Positions 36,706-46,383 are shown, counted from the first letter of the stretch. The stretch is DNA of 64,000 bases from Spirosoma pollinicola (GCF_002831565.1 NZ_CP025096.1:1897026-1961025), one strand, 5' to 3'. Numbers and translations are program-made. The notes: a model not told the origin generated them from the letters alone.

Positions 36706-37869
36706 CTATTTCAATGCTTTTTTCAGCTCATCGGCGGCTAGCCTCTGCGCATCTTTCGCTTCGGGAAGAACCGTAGCCATGCCGAAGAACTCGTGAGTCA
36801 CCCCAGTGTAGAGTTTGTAGGTAACCGAAACACCAGCGGCTTTCAGCTTATCGGCCAGGAGCTTGCCTTCAGTTTGCAACGGATCTAATTCGGCCGCAAT
36901 CAGCGTGGTGCTTGGTAAACCCTCTAATTTAGCCTTAACAAGCGAAATTCGCGGATCACTGCTCAGCGCTGGACTTGTCAGGGTTTGTTTCACAAAATAG
37001 GCCATCATCGGCTTGTCGAGTGGTTTAGCCCCCGCGTATTTGGTATACGATTCACTGGTCATGTCGTTGTTGGCAATCGGGTACACCAACACCTGATGCT
37101 TGGGCATGGTTATCTTTTTATCGCGGGCCATAATGCTGACGTTAGCCGCCAGATTACCCCCCGCGCTCTCGCCAACGAGCGCTACCTTTTGGGGATCACC
37201 CTTAATCGAAGCGGCATTCTTTATCACCCATTCATAGGCGGCAAACGCCTGGTTATGCTGCGTCGGAAATTTGTGTTCCGGAGCCAGATCATACCCTACC
37301 GAGACAACGACCGCACCCACCTGCTCGGCCATGCTCTGCGCCGAGACATTATAGGTGTCGATATCGGCAATCACCCAGCCGCCCCCATGGTAGTAAACGA
37401 TGACGGGGAAAGGCGCATGGGCTGACTTTGGGGTATAAATTCGAGCGTGGATGCTTCGCCCACCGCCCACCGGAATGGTTTGCCCGGCCGTATCCACCCG
37501 GGGCTCCGGCATAGTAATGTTATAGTCCTTCATGACTGCCATAACCGCCATCGTTGGGGTAGGATTCATCCGGGCTTCTTTAGGTGGAAGCTGCGGAATG
37601 GGCTTGGCCTGATAACTGGCCAGCTTTTCGAGGACGACCTGCATCGGCGGGGTGATGTCAGGTGCCCAGCCAGGCCCAGCTCCTTTAGGTTTCAACTCAG
37701 CGGGGCTACCGGATGCGCTATCGCTACCCATCGCCGTTTGGGTACTATCGGAAGTTTCCCCTGCTGCTGATTTCTTGGATGGAGTACAAGCTGCCAAATT
37801 CAGGATAGCCATTAGACATGCACCAGCTGTCCAGTGGTTTAGCGGAATTGAAGTGTATTTTTTCATCAA
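36706..37869 (-). CDS. Lipoprotein esterase of the hormone-sensitive lipase family
   Basis: A 387-residue envelope-anchored serine esterase. The signal ends ILNLAAC with the lipid Cys near residue 28, followed by a Ser/Gly/Pro-rich linker. The HSL signature HGGGW (oxyanion hole) lies near residue 160, the nucleophile elbow GESAGGNLA near 235, the Asp region in AAELDPLQ and the His in GVTHEFFGM. These enzymes hydrolyse short-chain esters. It is divergent from the yellow-family gene, so the two may share a control region (37870-38034). It has its own terminator. Confidence 0.92.
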   Translation of the reverse strand: MMKKYTSIPLNHWTAGACLMAILNLAACTPSKKSAAGETSDSTQTAMGSDSASGSPAELKPKGAGPGWAPDITPPMQVVLEKLASYQAKPIPQLPPKEARMNPTPTMAVMAVMKDYNITMPEPRVDTAGQTIPVGGGRSIHARIYTPKSAHAPFPVIVYYHGGGWVIADIDTYNVSAQSMAEQVGAVVVSVGYDLAPEHKFPTQHNQAFAAYEWVIKNAASIKGDPQKVALVGESAGGNLAANVSIMARDKKITMPKHQVLVYPIANNDMTSESYTKYAGAKPLDKPMMAYFVKQTLTSPALSSDPRISLVKAKLEGLPSTTLIAAELDPLQTEGKLLADKLKAAGVSVTYKLYTGVTHEFFGMATVLPEAKDAQRLAADELKKALK

Positions 37870-38034
37870 TGTTGGTTTGTGGTTTAATTCCGATTAACCC
37901 TGGATAGAGGCGGATGTTTTGGCGATTAAACTAACTGCAGCCCGCTAACAGCCATTAACTTCTTTTTTTCAACCAAACTCCTTCGGGCTGGTTAAATAAA
38001 ATATTCTCTATTAATCATCTATTATAGCCCGTTT

Positions 38035-39153
38035 ATGCCGCTTAAGTTCTGCCCAAGAATAGCACTCGTAGTCAGTCTCATACTACCTTTAGTAGCTCAA
38101 GTAGTCCTGGCCCAATCTCCCAAAATGGAGCCCGTTTTTCAGGACAACACTTATCAGATAACGGGTGTAGCGGTGTCTAAACAGGGACGGGTCTTTGTGA
38201 ATTATCCCTACTGGACAGATACCTATCGGTATGCCGTTGCTGAAGTGGGTAAAGATGGCTCGGTAAAACCCTATCCAACGGCTACCTACAACACCTGGCG
38301 GGAAGGACAGGCCGTTAGTCCTGATAAATGGATTTGCGTGCAATCTGTTCATGTCGATGCTAAAGACCGATTATGGATAGTCGATGCAGCTAGTCCTAAG
38401 CAAAACGGGGTCGTGGGTGGCGCGCATCGGCTCGTTTGCCTTAACCTGGCCACCAATCAGGTCGAAAAAGTCTTTCCCATGCAGGGCATTGTTGGTTCAG
38501 ACAGTTACCTCAATGATATTCGGGTCGATACCGACCACGAGGTAGCTTATGTTACCGAATCGAAACAGGGTGGTATTGTGGTGGTCGATATGAAAAGCGG
38601 TAAAACGCGATTGCTGCTAAAGAACGACTCATCCGTAAAGGCGGATCCGAGCTATAAATTTGTGATCGATGGGCGTGAGCTTCGGGACAATCTAGGCCCC
38701 GTCCGGTTCCAGTCAGATGGGCTGGCGCTAACACCGGACTTCACCTATTTGTACTATAAACCCCTTAGTGATAATAAATTGTACCGCATTAAGACCGAAC
38801 ATCTTCGTGATTCGGCTTTATCGGCACAGGAAGTGTCAGCCCGGGTGGAGGATTTAGGCCAGGTAGCCTCGACGGATGGTATGATTACGGATAACAATGG
38901 AAATTTGTACCTGGGCGACGACCAGACGTACACACTTTACCGCATACCGGGAGCATCGTCGTCGGGAACCTTTAAACCAACCAAACAAGTCCTGTTGACC
39001 GACAAAAATCGGCTGATGTGGCCCGACAGCTACGCGCTTTACAACGGTTATTTGTACCTGACCACCTCACACATCCAGCACATGGCTAAACATAACGGGG
39101 GCAAGTCCACTCGCAAAGGGCCCTATGAAGTGCTGCGATTAAAGATTGAGTAA
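38035..39153 (+). CDS. Major royal jelly/yellow-family exported protein
   Basis: A 372-residue secreted beta-propeller. The signal peptide is residues 1-27 (ending VLAQ). Yellow/MRJP landmarks are ITGVAVSKQGRVFVNYPYW, VQSVHVDAKDRLWIVDA, SYLNDIRVDTDHEVAYVTES, FQSDGLALTPDFTYLYYKPL and MITDNNGNLYLGD. Insect relatives act in melanin chemistry (dopachrome conversion) or bind ligands; bacterial members are poorly understood, so an aromatic or quinone substrate is only a suggestion. It lies in the oxidative cluster, divergent from the lipoprotein esterase. Confidence 0.9.
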   Translation: MPLKFCPRIALVVSLILPLVAQVVLAQSPKMEPVFQDNTYQITGVAVSKQGRVFVNYPYWTDTYRYAVAEVGKDGSVKPYPTATYNTWREGQAVSPDKWICVQSVHVDAKDRLWIVDAASPKQNGVVGGAHRLVCLNLATNQVEKVFPMQGIVGSDSYLNDIRVDTDHEVAYVTESKQGGIVVVDMKSGKTRLLLKNDSSVKADPSYKFVIDGRELRDNLGPVRFQSDGLALTPDFTYLYYKPLSDNKLYRIKTEHLRDSALSAQEVSARVEDLGQVASTDGMITDNNGNLYLGDDQTYTLYRIPGASSSGTFKPTKQVLLTDKNRLMWPDSYALYNGYLYLTTSHIQHMAKHNGGKSTRKGPYEVLRLKIE

Positions 39154-39436
39154 TACGAATGTAGTAGAGAACAACCTTATTCGACTACGCAACGAATCTA
39201 ATCAAGAATCATTCACTCATCTGTACCCGATCAACGTATACCTCCGTTGAATTAGTCGGATAGTAACCAATTTTTGACACGCCTTAACTAGAATAGTGTC
39301 AGCGGGTCAAGCTAATATTCTGGTTGGAACGTAGGAAACGTTGCTCAATAACCGGGTAAATCATGCTCTGGTTGGCTTACCAACCGGATATTGGCTCCAT
39401 ACGCTCCGATTTTTTACTATTAATTCACTTGTTTAT
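39154..39436. other. Intergenic region
   Basis: About 280 bases; no gene is seen. It probably holds the promoter for the catalase-epoxide hydrolase-catalase run. Confidence 0.4.
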
Positions 39437-40540
39437 ATGACCCTTCGCCAGCATGCCTACGTCCCCTATTCGGACGACATCGAAGTCAAACAACCCAACG
39501 AAGACGAGCAAACCCGACAGGTAGTCGAGTCAATGGCCCGCGTGAATCGACTGATGTTTGAGAAACATCGCCATGCCATCCGCGATGCTCACGCCAAAAG
39601 CCACGGCATTCTACGAGGTGAATTACAGATTTATGACAACCTGCCCGAGCCACTAGCCCAGGGCTTATTTAAGACGTCTGCTACGTACCCCGTTATCGTT
39701 CGCTTATCGACGGCACCGGGGGCCATTATGCCCGATGGACAGCCCACCTTTCGGGGCATGGCCATCAAGGTGATTGGCGTCAATGGTCCCAAGTTCTTGC
39801 CCGAAGAGGCCGATGCGCTGACCCAGGACTTTTTACTGGTTAATCATCCCGTCATTCCAACCGGTACGGTGGAAACCTATCTGAAGCAACAACTGAAGCT
39901 GGAACAGCAAGCCCGTCTGCCCCAGGAACTGCAAGAAGCCCAGTCGAAGCTCATGACGGGGGTTCATAAGGTCCTTGATGCGGTTGGTATTCACCCAGAA
40001 CCTAATGATCTGGGCATTGGCAAGGCGAACACCCACATTCTGGGTGAAACCTTCTTTAGCATGGCCGCTCTTCGCTACGGCGATTATATCGCTAAACTAT
40101 CGGCAGTACCGGTATCGGATGAGTTACAACCCTTGCGCGGGCAGGAAATTGATGCCCGTAACGAGTCAGCCTTGCGTGACTTAGTGGTCTCCTACTTCAT
40201 AAACCATGCAGCCGAGTATGAATTACAGGTCCAGCTCTGCACGGATCTAACCAGCATGCCGGTGGAAGATGGGTCGGTGGAGTGGCCCCAGGATCAGAGT
40301 CCGTATCAGCCAATTGCCAAACTGGTGATTCCGGCTCAGAACGCCTACAGCCCGGCCCGGCGGGTCTACGCCGATGACGTACTGACGTTCAATCCCTTTC
40401 ACTGCCTGCCCGAACACCGGCCCCTGGGCAGCATCATGCGCGCCCGACGACTGGCCTATGACACGTCGAGTCGCTACCGGCACCAGATGAACGCACAGCC
40501 CCGCCTGGAACCACGTAGTATTGACGAACTGCCCGATTGA
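39437..40540 (+). CDS. Catalase-related hemoprotein (first copy)
   Basis: About 367 residues, roughly the small (40-kDa) catalase-related class. The distal His region is DAHAKSHGILRGEL, with VIVRLSTAPG, FRGMAIKVIG and LTQDFLLVNHPV as core strands. The proximal heme region is LGSIMRARRLAYDTSSRYRH with a Tyr in the RxxxY pattern. Such short relatives often turn fatty acid hydroperoxides into epoxides rather than act as true catalases (known for coral and Pseudomonas members); that activity here is inferred. ATG 39437 is preferred to the open frame from 39341. The epoxide hydrolase gene follows within about 20 bases. Confidence 0.9.
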   Translation: MTLRQHAYVPYSDDIEVKQPNEDEQTRQVVESMARVNRLMFEKHRHAIRDAHAKSHGILRGELQIYDNLPEPLAQGLFKTSATYPVIVRLSTAPGAIMPDGQPTFRGMAIKVIGVNGPKFLPEEADALTQDFLLVNHPVIPTGTVETYLKQQLKLEQQARLPQELQEAQSKLMTGVHKVLDAVGIHPEPNDLGIGKANTHILGETFFSMAALRYGDYIAKLSAVPVSDELQPLRGQEIDARNESALRDLVVSYFINHAAEYELQVQLCTDLTSMPVEDGSVEWPQDQSPYQPIAKLVIPAQNAYSPARRVYADDVLTFNPFHCLPEHRPLGSIMRARRLAYDTSSRYRHQMNAQPRLEPRSIDELPD

Positions 40541-40560
40541 CGGAGCGTAGTGAACCGGCC

Positions 40561-41796
40561 ATGCCTACCACCGCTTATTCCCCTTTTTACGCAACGAACA
40601 GACGAATGGCACAACCCTTTAGTATCCACATTGACAAAGCGGTGTTGGCTGATTTACGCCAGCGCATCGCTGCCACGCGCTGGCCCGATCAAATCGAGGG
40701 AGCCAACTGGGACTACGGCACGAATGAACCGTATCTCAAGGAGTTATGCACGTATTGGGCTTCGGCGTTTGACTGGACAAAACAGGAAACGTACCTCAAC
40801 AGCTTCCAGCACTTCAAGACGACGATAGACGAGAGTGGCCTCCATTTTATCCATCACCAGGGACAGGGCAAAACGTCGATCCCCATCCTGCTGATCCACG
40901 GCTATCCCGATAGTTTTGTTCGATTTCTCACCATCATTCCGCTGCTGACGCAAGCTGATGAACAGGGATTCTCGTTCGATGTGGTGGTACCCTCAATTCC
41001 GGGTTATGGCTTCTCGGACCGGCCCACTGAACCCGGTATGAATCCCAAAAAAATAGCAAGCCTGTTTGCGGACTTAATGGATGAGCTGGGTTACCCTAAA
41101 TTTGTGGCCCACGGGGGCGATTGGGGCAGCAGCATTACCGAAAATCTGGGCTTATATCATGCTGATTCATTACTAGGCATTCACCTGACGGATGTGCCTT
41201 CTCAGCATGCCCTGATGCCCGTTGACGATCCGACGGCGGCCGAAAAGAAGTACCTTCAGCAGCGCCAGGAATGGATGCAGACGGAAGGCGGCTACTTTCA
41301 GATTCAGAGCACCAAACCCCAAACGCTGGCGTATGGCCTGATGGATTCGCCGGTGGGACTGGCGGGCTGGATTGTCGAGAAGTTTAAATCCTGGAGCGAT
41401 AATGATGGAGAGGTGGAGGACGCTTTTACGAAAGATGAACTGCTGACCAACATTACCCTGTACTGGGTTACCCAAACGATTCATTCAGCGATTCGGATTT
41501 ATTACGAAGCCAGACAGGACCTGCAGCAAAGTCAGCATAACCCCTTAATGAAGCTAAACCCGTTTGATAAGACAGGCGATAAATCGACCGTGCCAGCCGC
41601 CTTTGCGCTGTTTCCCAAAGACATATCCTCACCACCCAGCGAATTTGCCGAACGGTTCTTTACCATCAGCCGATGGACAAAGCTAGCCAGGGGTGGGCAT
41701 TTTACCGCGATGGAAGAGCCGGAGCTACTGGCCAATGACATCCGGGAATTTGTCCGATCGCTACGCCAATCCGGCAGAACGACCATTACCCTCTGA
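40561..41796 (+). CDS. Epoxide hydrolase (EHN-domain alpha/beta hydrolase)
   Basis: About 411 residues, cytoplasmic; the N-terminus lacks a signal. The EHN domain begins PFSIHIDKAVLADLRQRIAA, continues with RWPDQIEGANWDYG and ends near residue 110. The hydrolase fold follows: HGYPDSFVRF (HGxP oxyanion hole), GYGFSDRP, the nucleophile Asp in HGGDWGSSI and the His in RGGHFTAMEEPE. These are the Asp/His features of juvenile-hormone-type epoxide hydrolases. The start could also be ATG 40606. It sits between two catalase-related genes on one strand, with gaps of about 20 and 47 bases, so an operon is likely. Confidence 0.92.
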   Translation: MPTTAYSPFYATNRRMAQPFSIHIDKAVLADLRQRIAATRWPDQIEGANWDYGTNEPYLKELCTYWASAFDWTKQETYLNSFQHFKTTIDESGLHFIHHQGQGKTSIPILLIHGYPDSFVRFLTIIPLLTQADEQGFSFDVVVPSIPGYGFSDRPTEPGMNPKKIASLFADLMDELGYPKFVAHGGDWGSSITENLGLYHADSLLGIHLTDVPSQHALMPVDDPTAAEKKYLQQRQEWMQTEGGYFQIQSTKPQTLAYGLMDSPVGLAGWIVEKFKSWSDNDGEVEDAFTKDELLTNITLYWVTQTIHSAIRIYYEARQDLQQSQHNPLMKLNPFDKTGDKSTVPAAFALFPKDISSPPSEFAERFFTISRWTKLARGGHFTAMEEPELLANDIREFVRSLRQSGRTTITL

Positions 41797-41843
41797 GGTA
41801 AAAACTAATCTAGTAAATCTATATACGTTGCTAAATCAGCTCT

Positions 41844-42941
41844 ATGACAACGCCTTATGTCTTATACAGTCCCCAGGTGGAGACAATTGACGAAAACGAG
41901 AATCAGGTCATTGACGACATTCTAGCCTCGATGCACCGGCTGGATGGGCGTACCCGGGAAATGTACGGGCACCATGTGCGGGTATCCCATGCCAAACCGC
42001 ATGGTCTAGCCGTGGGTGAACTGACCGTACTGGACAGCCTGCCCGAACACCTGGCGCAGGGCTTATTCAGCCAAGCCGGGACGTATCCGGCGATTGTCCG
42101 GCTGGCCAATGTACCGGGTGAGGTAATCACCGATGCCGTGAATACCCAGCGGGGCTTTGCCGTCAAAATTCTGGACGTTGAGGGCCCAATGCTGGCGGGT
42201 CATGAGGGGCAAACGACCCAGGATTTCGTGCTGGACTCCGGCACGAGCTATTTTCCCAATGCGGATGCGACATCGTTTCTACGGCAACATCGCTTAGCCG
42301 AGCATTTTCCTCAGTTCCCGGATGCCGTTAAAGAAGCGGTATCGACCGTGTCCCGGATCACCAACGAAGCCCTGCAGGCGATGGGCACCGACAGTGCCAA
42401 GCTGGATTTTTTCGGTGACTCACGGATTCACCCGATGGCTGAAGCCTACTACAGCCAGGTACCAATCCGCTACGGGAAGTATATCGCCAAGCTGGCCGTC
42501 GTACCCGTTTCGCCCGCTCAGAAAGCCCTGGCCGAGGCGGCGGTTGCCGTCGATGGGGATAAAGACCCGAACGCCTTGCGAACGGCCACGGTGAGCTACC
42601 TACAGGCGAATGAAGCAGATTTTGAGATTCGGATCCAGCTCTGTACGGACTTAGCCAAGATGCCCGTCGAAGAGGCCACCAAAGAATGGAGCCAGGAGGA
42701 AAGTCCCTATTTACCCGTCGCTCGCCTTCACTTACCCAGGCAGGAGGCCTACAGTGAGGCCCGTCAGCAGTACGTCGAAGCGCTATCGTTCAGCCCGGCC
42801 CATAGCCTGGCCGCCCACCAGCCGCTGGGCTCGATCATGCGGGCCCGGCTGCGGGCTTATCCAGAACTGTCCCGGCTGCGCCGTTTGGGGAACCAGCAAT
42901 CACTGGAAGAACCCTCCTCGATTGATGCGGTGCCGGCTTAG
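41844..42941 (+). CDS. Catalase-related hemoprotein (second copy)
   Basis: 365 residues, a paralogue of the gene at 39437. The same landmarks are present: VSHAKPHGLAVGELTVLDSL, YPAIVRLANVPG, RGFAVKILDVEG, TTQDFVLDSG, and the proximal region LGSIMRARLRAYPELSRLRR. The proximal segment has Tyr in AYPE, but the Arg spacing differs slightly from the first copy, so the two may have different heme environments or substrates. It is the last gene of the apparent three-gene run, and about 370 bases without a gene follow. Confidence 0.9.
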   Translation: MTTPYVLYSPQVETIDENENQVIDDILASMHRLDGRTREMYGHHVRVSHAKPHGLAVGELTVLDSLPEHLAQGLFSQAGTYPAIVRLANVPGEVITDAVNTQRGFAVKILDVEGPMLAGHEGQTTQDFVLDSGTSYFPNADATSFLRQHRLAEHFPQFPDAVKEAVSTVSRITNEALQAMGTDSAKLDFFGDSRIHPMAEAYYSQVPIRYGKYIAKLAVVPVSPAQKALAEAAVAVDGDKDPNALRTATVSYLQANEADFEIRIQLCTDLAKMPVEEATKEWSQEESPYLPVARLHLPRQEAYSEARQQYVEALSFSPAHSLAAHQPLGSIMRARLRAYPELSRLRRLGNQQSLEEPSSIDAVPA

Positions 42942-43311
42942 GCCAACTGGCCTATGTCTGAAGTTTTGCCGGTTCGGGCGTAAAACAGCCGTGGCCGTTG
43001 GTCATGGCTAGCCCATTTTTTAAGTAACGGTTTACGACTAAATGGGCCATTCTTCTCCAGATAAGCTAGCCGGCAACTCGTACTAAAATTATTTGTTTAA
43101 CTAACCTGTCTGATTCCCAGTAGAAACCAGAGGAGAACTTATACGCTGGCGGAGGCAGGCAACCAAACACTCCGGTGCTCTGAACGGTACCTAAACGACA
43201 TTTGATACCGATAACCTGGGTGGTCGATGGCGGGACGTTGGCCTACTTCGTTAAACCATCTTCGTCAGCCGTAGTTTAGGTTTCGCATAGTTACTTATTC
43301 CGTTTCATTTT
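42942..43311. other. Intergenic region
   Basis: 370 bases between same-strand genes. No gene and no clear terminator; it should hold the promoter for the zinc dehydrogenase gene. Confidence 0.4.
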
Positions 43312-44469
43312 ATGAAAGCAGCCGTTTTTCACAAAGCCGGAGACATCCGCTACGAACAGTTTGAGGACCCTAAAATCGAAGATTCACGCGATGCCGTTAT
43401 CCGCGTTACCTCCACGGCCATCTGTGGCTCAGATCTACACATCTACGACGGCTTTTTGCCCCAACTCCGCCCCGAAGTACTCGGCCACGAGTTCATGGGC
43501 ATCGTCGAAGAAGTAGGTTCGGGCGTGACCAATCTACGGAAAGGCGACCGGGTGGTCGTGCCCTTTACCATCGCCTGTGGGCACTGCTTTTTCTGTCAGC
43601 ATCATCAGGAAATGCACTGCGAAAATTCCAATAAGGAAGATTACGGACCCGATGGCGGATTATTGACCGAAAAAGGCGGGGGGCTTTTCGGCTACTCAGA
43701 TCTTTATGGTGGCTACAATGGCGGACAGGCCGAAGCGGTGCGCGTACCCTTCGCCGATTACAGCCTTCGCCACGTGCCCCAGCAGCTAAAAGACGAACAG
43801 GTTTTGTTTTTGACCGACATCTTTCCCACCGGCTGGAGTTCGATCGAGTGGGGCGAATTGAAAGGGGGCGAAACGGTGGCCATTTTTGGGTCGGGCCCGG
43901 TAGGGCTGATGGCGCAAAAGTCGGCTTGGTTACAGGGAGCGGGCCGCGTCATCGCCATCGACCCAGAGAATTACCGCCTGGAGCGAGCCCGCCGAATCAA
44001 TAAAGTCGAGACGCTCAATCCGCACGATGTAGATGTAGTGGAAGTCCTGCGCAGCATGACCGAAGGCCGCGGCCCCGATTTATGTGTCGATGCGGTGGGT
44101 ATGGAAGCCGAACGCTCCTTGCTGGACAAGGCAAAAGCAGCTCTTAATTTAGAGAAAGGCACCGTAAGCGTACTGGAAACTTGTTTTCGGGCGGTGCGTC
44201 GGGGCGGTATCGTCACGATCGTGGGGGTGTACGGGACGCCTTTTGATAATTTTCCGGTGGGCCGCATGTTCGATAAGGGGGTAACCATTCGGCAGGGTCA
44301 ATCACAGGTACATAAAAATATTGATTACTTACTGGACCTGGTGGTGCAGGGTAAAGTAGTGCTGGACGATATCATCTCGCACGTGCTGCCATTAGCCGAC
44401 ATTTCACGGGGCTATGACATCTTTAAGAACAAACAGGACGACTGTACCAAAGTTATTCTCAAACCTTAA
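43312..44469 (+). CDS. Zinc-dependent alcohol dehydrogenase (formaldehyde dehydrogenase-like)
   Basis: 385 residues, a medium-chain dehydrogenase. The catalytic zinc ligands are CGSDLH (Cys near residue 38) and GHEFMG (His/Glu near 60). The structural zinc Cys set is seen in ACGHCFFCQHHQEMHC. The Rossmann loop is FGSGPVGLMA, and VIAIDPENYRLERAR suggests NAD preference. The overall pattern, with GGYNGGQAEAVRVPFAD and DAVGMEAE, is like glutathione-independent formaldehyde dehydrogenases. The physiological alcohol or aldehyde is unknown. The SDR gene follows 100 bases downstream. Confidence 0.93.
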   Translation: MKAAVFHKAGDIRYEQFEDPKIEDSRDAVIRVTSTAICGSDLHIYDGFLPQLRPEVLGHEFMGIVEEVGSGVTNLRKGDRVVVPFTIACGHCFFCQHHQEMHCENSNKEDYGPDGGLLTEKGGGLFGYSDLYGGYNGGQAEAVRVPFADYSLRHVPQQLKDEQVLFLTDIFPTGWSSIEWGELKGGETVAIFGSGPVGLMAQKSAWLQGAGRVIAIDPENYRLERARRINKVETLNPHDVDVVEVLRSMTEGRGPDLCVDAVGMEAERSLLDKAKAALNLEKGTVSVLETCFRAVRRGGIVTIVGVYGTPFDNFPVGRMFDKGVTIRQGQSQVHKNIDYLLDLVVQGKVVLDDIISHVLPLADISRGYDIFKNKQDDCTKVILKP

Positions 44470-44570
44470 CCAGTTCACCCTCGTTAGCCTCAATCGCTCT
44501 AGGTCGCCATCCACATGACCATAAGCTAAAGGACGAGCAGGGCTGACGATGTATTCTTATCTCAATTCGT

Positions 44571-45632
44571 ATGGAACCACAACCCAATGCTAAGACTAAG
44601 ACCGTTCTGATTACAGGCGCAGCGAGCGGCATCGGCCAGGAACTGGCCCGGCTTTTTGCCAAAGACGGCTACCGGCTCATTCTGGTCGACAAGAACCAGG
44701 AAGGTTTAGACACGCTGGCCAGCCACTTTCAGAATCAGTACGGTAGCTCAATAACCCTCATTGCCAAGAATCTTGCCGATCCAGAAGCCCCCCAGGAAAT
44801 TTATGACCAGACGACCGGGCAGGGCCAGGTGGTTGACATACTAGTTAATGACGCCGGTTTTGGCGTATACGGTTTATTTGCCACCGAAACTGATGTTGAG
44901 CAGGAAAAAGAGATTGTGCAGGTCAATGCCGTGGCGTTGATGCACTTGACCAAGTTGTTTCTCCGCGACATGGTCGCCCGCAACGAGGGCAAGATTTTGC
45001 TGCTGGGTTCGGAAGTCTCGGTGGCGCCCAGTCCGATGCAGGCCGTCTACGGGGCGACCAAAGCGTTCATCAAATCGTTCGGTGAATCGGTACGGAGTGA
45101 GTTGAAAGGCAGTGATTCGAAGGTAACGATCACGGTTCTGATGCCGGGGGCTACCAATACCAATTTCTTTAAAACGGCCGGAGCGGCCCATGTCAAAGGA
45201 GCCGATCCCCAAAAGACGGCTAATCCGGCCGATGTCGCTAAGGAAGGCTATGAGGCCCTGATGGCCGGCAAAGACCACGTCGTGGCGGGCTGGATGAATA
45301 AAGCCCGGGTGGCGATGGCTCATTTGCTGCCTGACCCCTTGGTGGCGGCCAGTGCCCGTAGGGATATGATGCCCAAAGAAGAAGCCGAACAGCAGCAACG
45401 TCAGACGATGATTGTGCTGGGTGTAGCCGCCGCCGTCATTGGCGGTATCTGGCTGTTAACGCGCAATAACTCGTCGGCCTTGCCAACGATCAGCGCTTAC
45501 GACAAAGCCCGTTACCAGGACAAAGCTGGCAAGGGTAAACGGTCGGCTCATAAGGCGCTGACTTCCGCTACTGCCTCGGTAAAGGGCGCTTATGACACGG
45601 TTAAAGAAAACCTCGAGGACGCTCTAGCGTAA
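44571..45632 (+). CDS. SDR oxidoreductase with C-terminal membrane anchor
   Basis: 353 residues. The dehydrogenase core occupies residues 1-270: TGAASGIGQE for cofactor binding, NDAGFGVYGLF (the usual NNAG is NDAG here), LLGSEVSVAP for the Ser, and YGATKAF for the Tyr/Lys pair. A hydrophobic segment near residue 285 (MIVLGVAAAVIGGIWLL) and a Lys/Ala-rich tail follow, so it is probably membrane-anchored. The hydrolase at 35206 has a similar anchor. The substrate may be an alcohol or ketone made in the same cluster. A strong terminator follows. Confidence 0.9.
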   Translation: MEPQPNAKTKTVLITGAASGIGQELARLFAKDGYRLILVDKNQEGLDTLASHFQNQYGSSITLIAKNLADPEAPQEIYDQTTGQGQVVDILVNDAGFGVYGLFATETDVEQEKEIVQVNAVALMHLTKLFLRDMVARNEGKILLLGSEVSVAPSPMQAVYGATKAFIKSFGESVRSELKGSDSKVTITVLMPGATNTNFFKTAGAAHVKGADPQKTANPADVAKEGYEALMAGKDHVVAGWMNKARVAMAHLLPDPLVAASARRDMMPKEEAEQQQRQTMIVLGVAAAVIGGIWLLTRNNSSALPTISAYDKARYQDKAGKGKRSAHKALTSATASVKGAYDTVKENLEDALA

Positions 45633-45690
45633 TCAACAGCCCAATTGATGTCTCCCCGCTTTTGCCCTTGACTCGTATTACCCAAGTGGC

Positions 45691-45733
45691 ACTACCAATA
45701 AAGCCCATGTAGTCACGGGCTTTATTGGTAGTA
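45691..45733 (+). terminator. Intrinsic terminator after the SDR gene
   Basis: A 16-bp perfect stem (45691-45706 with 45718-45733) and an 11-base loop, about 60 bases past the SDR stop. It ends the oxidoreductase cluster. Confidence 0.7.
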
Positions 45734-45785
45734 GTCCATCAGGCAGCTTAGACTTAGAATGTGTTTGGGAATTATCTTTTGCAAT

Positions 45786-45935
45786 TCAAATAATTCGTTG
45801 CAACATGATCTGAAAGTTAGCTAAGTACAGCCAGCAGACCGAAGATGATACGGTATATTCATAATCTTTGACAATCCGCCGAAAGTAATTCGTCCAAGCA
45901 ATGGTGCGTTCCACTACCCACTGCTGTATCTTGGA
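45786..45935 (-). pseudogene. C-terminal fragment of an IS5-type transposase
   Basis: The minus-strand frame reads KIQQWVVERTIAWTNYFRR, then DYEYT, and ends NFQIMLQRII before a stop at 45786-45788. WVVERT-AW----RR is the conserved C-terminal Glu region of IS5-family DDE transposases. Only about 49 codons remain; an in-frame TAG closes the upstream side. It is a relic of an element different from the IS5 copy at 56834-57686. Confidence 0.7.
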
Positions 45936-46021
45936 AATAGTCTACTTCTATAGCATCATTTTTTTTTAACGCTACATCAATTCATATCTTGACAAAATAC
46001 AATACTCGAATTTGTAAATTT

Positions 46022-46151
46022 CGTTCATGAAAACCCTTCAATAATTGAACTACTAACCTGGGTAACCAACCTGCCAAGTCCGCTAACTTGTGAACCTAAA
46101 ATCGTTCACGAAAAGGTTGCCTTTTATGGACGCACGCTATGAAAAGTACAA
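46022..46151 (+). repeat. 130-bp diverged repeat, right copy
   Basis: Matches 36354-36483 in the same orientation with equal length. The motif CGTTCAYGAAAA occurs at 46022 and 46103, again 81 bases apart. It lies next to the IS5-type relic. Confidence 0.6.
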
Positions 46152-46383
46152 CTAGTTAACAAACTCAGATCGCTTGTTGCTTCAATCGTAATAACGGAAA
46201 AACTTTACTTTGAGCATTCGGTCAGAGCGGTGCTGGTACGAAGATCAACAAAGGCCTATTCGCTACTGTATTTCTTCAATTAACGGTCGTGAATGCGTTG
46301 CCCCTTAACCAGTTTAGATACCTTAATTTAATCCAGCTTTACTCCCTGTAAATTCCAGGTAACCGACTTACCCCTACACAAAA

